From the NCBI GenBank assembly GCA_027922465.2, contig BQMF02000003.1, positions 1,736,001 through 1,800,000 of the forward strand: a DNA stretch of 64,000 bases, in the 5' to 3' direction. Below, piece by piece: positions 62,110 to 64,000 of this stretch; position 1 is the first letter of the stretch, and each line of letters begins with the position of its first letter. The stretch comes from Turritopsis dohrnii. Taxonomy: Eukaryota; Cnidaria; Hydrozoa; Anthoathecata; Oceaniidae. A program made the position numbers and the translations under genes. The notes beneath the pieces are model-generated. The model ran no database searches. It was not told where the DNA came from and saw nothing but the letters and a program-made list of their open reading frames with translations.

Positions 62110-63276
62110 CATCCAATCAGTACGGATATCGCCAAAAACGCTCCACCCAGTTAGCTTCAACGTTGTTGATAGATTCCATCAGAAAGGCCGGGGATAGCGG
62201 TTTGTTAACGAGTGCAGTATTCTTAGACTTATCGAAAGCCTTTGACACACTCGATCACCCAAGACTCCTCGATAAGCTAAGTTCATACGGCATAAAAGGT
62301 CTAGCGCATTTTTGGTTCACGGATTATTTTTTTGGCAGACAGCAAATCGTTAAAATTGGGCAAGAATACTCGGATCCTTGTCCATTGTTTTGTGATGTAC
62401 CGCAAGGATCGATTTTGGGCCCGTTATTGTTATTGTTTTTTCAATGACTTTGAAGATAGCCTAAAGCATAGTAACGTACTCATGTTTGCTGATGACACAG
62501 TAATATACCTGTCAGAAAAATCAAAGGCTAAAATCCAGTCTTCTTTGCAAAGCGATTTATCACGTGTTGCTGAGTATTTTAAAGAAAACGATCTAGTTGT
62601 GAACTTAAACAAGGGAAAGACAGAAAGAATACTTTTCGGCACCGCAAAAAGATTGTCAAAGATACCACCTGGAGAGCGAATTCTAAATCTTTCCTTCGAC
62701 GAAAACCCCATCAACAGTACTAGCAATTACGTTTACCTGGGTACCATTCTGGACCAGCACGTAAATCTTGCCGACGATTTTGAAAGGAAATACAAAACAG
62801 CCTCGTCGAAACTCGGTTTGCTACGTAAACTTCGGCAACATTTAAGCATGGACGCTACAAAAGCAATCTATAATTGTATCATTGTTAGTACACTTACGTA
62901 TAATTCTGTTGTTAATCTTAATTTGTCGGCAACACAACTGAACAAATTCAAGTCACTTGAACGTCGTGCATCAGAGATCTTACATCAAAACGTATGCCCT
63001 ATAAAGAACTTGTTGACCAGGCATGCTGTTCTTCTCGTCAAAAAGTGTATTGATGGTTGCACTTGTGAAGCTTTCAATAGCTACTTCAAAGTCAACAGTC
63101 ACACCGTTAATACGAGAAACAATCATTATTTAATAGACGTACCCAAGGTAAAATTGAATTTTGGAAAGAGCAGTTTTTATTTTATGGGTGCTCAGTTATT
63201 TAACAATCTCCCTCTTGAAATTAGGAAATCAAATAGTTTCGAATTACGAGTAAAACAATATTATAAAAATCTTTAG
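62110..63276 (+). pseudogene. 5'-truncated, frameshifted LINE reverse transcriptase
   Basis: Homology starts at about NQYGYRQKRSTQLAS and runs through VFLDLSKAFDTLDHP and DVPQGSILGPLL. Near 62440, in a T-rich run, the frame shifts and continues with FFNDFEDS, FADDTVIYL and the C-terminus FMGAQLFNNLPLEIRKS. The endonuclease domain is missing. The protein is related to, but clearly different from, the intact LINE at 14-17 kb. Confidence 0.85.
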
Positions 63277-64000
63277 TTTATTTTCATTTCATTTCATTTT
63301 TAACACGTACATTTTTCTATTAGTTTCTATCATTTCCAAATTTGGTATTCTTTGAGTATTTGGTATAGTGTCTTACGTCTTCCCCATTTTCGTTTAACAT
63401 GTATGTCTTATACAGTCAGGTCCAGTTATTGGCATAAATTTCCCCTTTCCATGCTTAATTAGGTGTTTTTAATACAGTTTCTTAGTGCTACCTCGTTTTA
63501 TAGGCAACAACATTTTCCAAGCTTTTCTTTTTTTCTTTCTGGTTAGTAATATATTTTAGCTTTTAAAATTGTTTATAGTGTTTATAGTGTTTATAGTGTG
63601 ACATTCCCTACTTTTAATTTCATTAATGGCTGCAGTTCTTATCCACATATTTTTGTCGGCTTTCTTATTTCAATTTAAAATTACTAGTCTACAGCTTAGT
63701 CGTAAATTTTCTTATTGGTCTTCGCAACATCAGTATCCATGCATTTGTTTTAATAATATTTTTCATTACTAATGAAAGGTTTTAATAGTTTTTAATTTAT
63801 AATATTATTATATTTTTGACAAGGACACATATTAATAGCAGTTTATAACTGAAATGTAAATATCCTTGAAAAATATTCATAATAATAATAATATCAACAA
63901 TAATAATAACGTTTCCTGCTTGGAAGAACTATGCACCCATCGAAGGAGAAACACTCGCAATTGCATAGTCCCTGGAAGATACGAAATTCTTCACCATGGG
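63277..64000. other. Probable LINE 3' UTR and flank
   Basis: Contains a GTTTATAGT triple repeat (about 63571-63598) and an (ATA)n tract at 63878-63910, which may mark the 3' end of the truncated LINE. No gene recognised. Confidence 0.4.

Noticed and set aside
1..64000. CRISPR arrays, bacterial operons, ribosome-binding sites, tRNA or rRNA genes
   Set aside because: The repeats are inverted or microsatellite type, not spaced direct repeats; genes are intron-containing; no tRNA B-box-like site with a matching cloverleaf was found on reading.

Overview
The window looks like nuclear DNA of an invertebrate animal, most likely a cnidarian and possibly a hydrozoan. It is AT-rich. The genes are split by GT-AG introns, many of them short, and all exon phases close when the exons are joined. 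The gene set is metazoan (B-Raf, WBP4, cytosolic aconitase/IRP1, a mitochondrial glutamate carrier, a RERG/RASL-type small GTPase). One gene, a bacterial-type seven-bladed lactonase, is patchily distributed in animals. The species assignment is an inference; no rRNA or marker gene is present. Exon models were built by hand from reading frame, splice signals and recalled family sequences, with no alignment run.

Layout, left to right: 1-5.6 kb, no gene seen, one palindromic miniature transposon. 5.67-9.0 kb (+), four-exon RERG/RASL-like GTPase. 9.96-13.46 kb (-), SLC25A18/22-like mitochondrial glutamate carrier, convergent with the GTPase. 14.05-17.44 kb (-), apparently intact CR1/L2-type LINE. 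17.9-19.7 kb, a C-rich terminal-inverted-repeat element and a decayed transposase. 21.9-34.6 kb (-), complete 18-exon B-Raf gene whose 4.9-kb first intron holds nested DNA transposons. 35.1-38.4 kb, more transposons, including one carrying a PHD-finger-like fragment and a nest with TTAA-bounded elements. 39.76-43.58 kb (+), WBP4/FBP21-like spliceosomal protein. 44.18-56.52 kb (-), complete 20-exon cytosolic aconitase/IRP1 whose 6.1-kb first intron holds a pogo-like element with another element nested in it, a hAT fragment and a LINE tail. 59.35-61.54 kb (+), two-exon lactonase-type 6-phosphogluconolactonase. 62.1-63.3 kb (+), frameshifted LINE fragment.

The genes do not form an operon or pathway cluster. 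Ras-like GTPase and B-Raf are both signalling proteins, but the GTPase belongs to a divergent branch and nothing in the sequence links them. The strongest unexplained structure lies in the mobile DNA. Several unrelated-looking short elements share TTAA borders and common terminal motifs. Two hAT-like elements share 5-bp target duplications and CAG...CTG ends. The LINE has a 2A-like peptide with an altered key residue next to an ATGA stop/start overlap. I found no convincing new multi-gene system.
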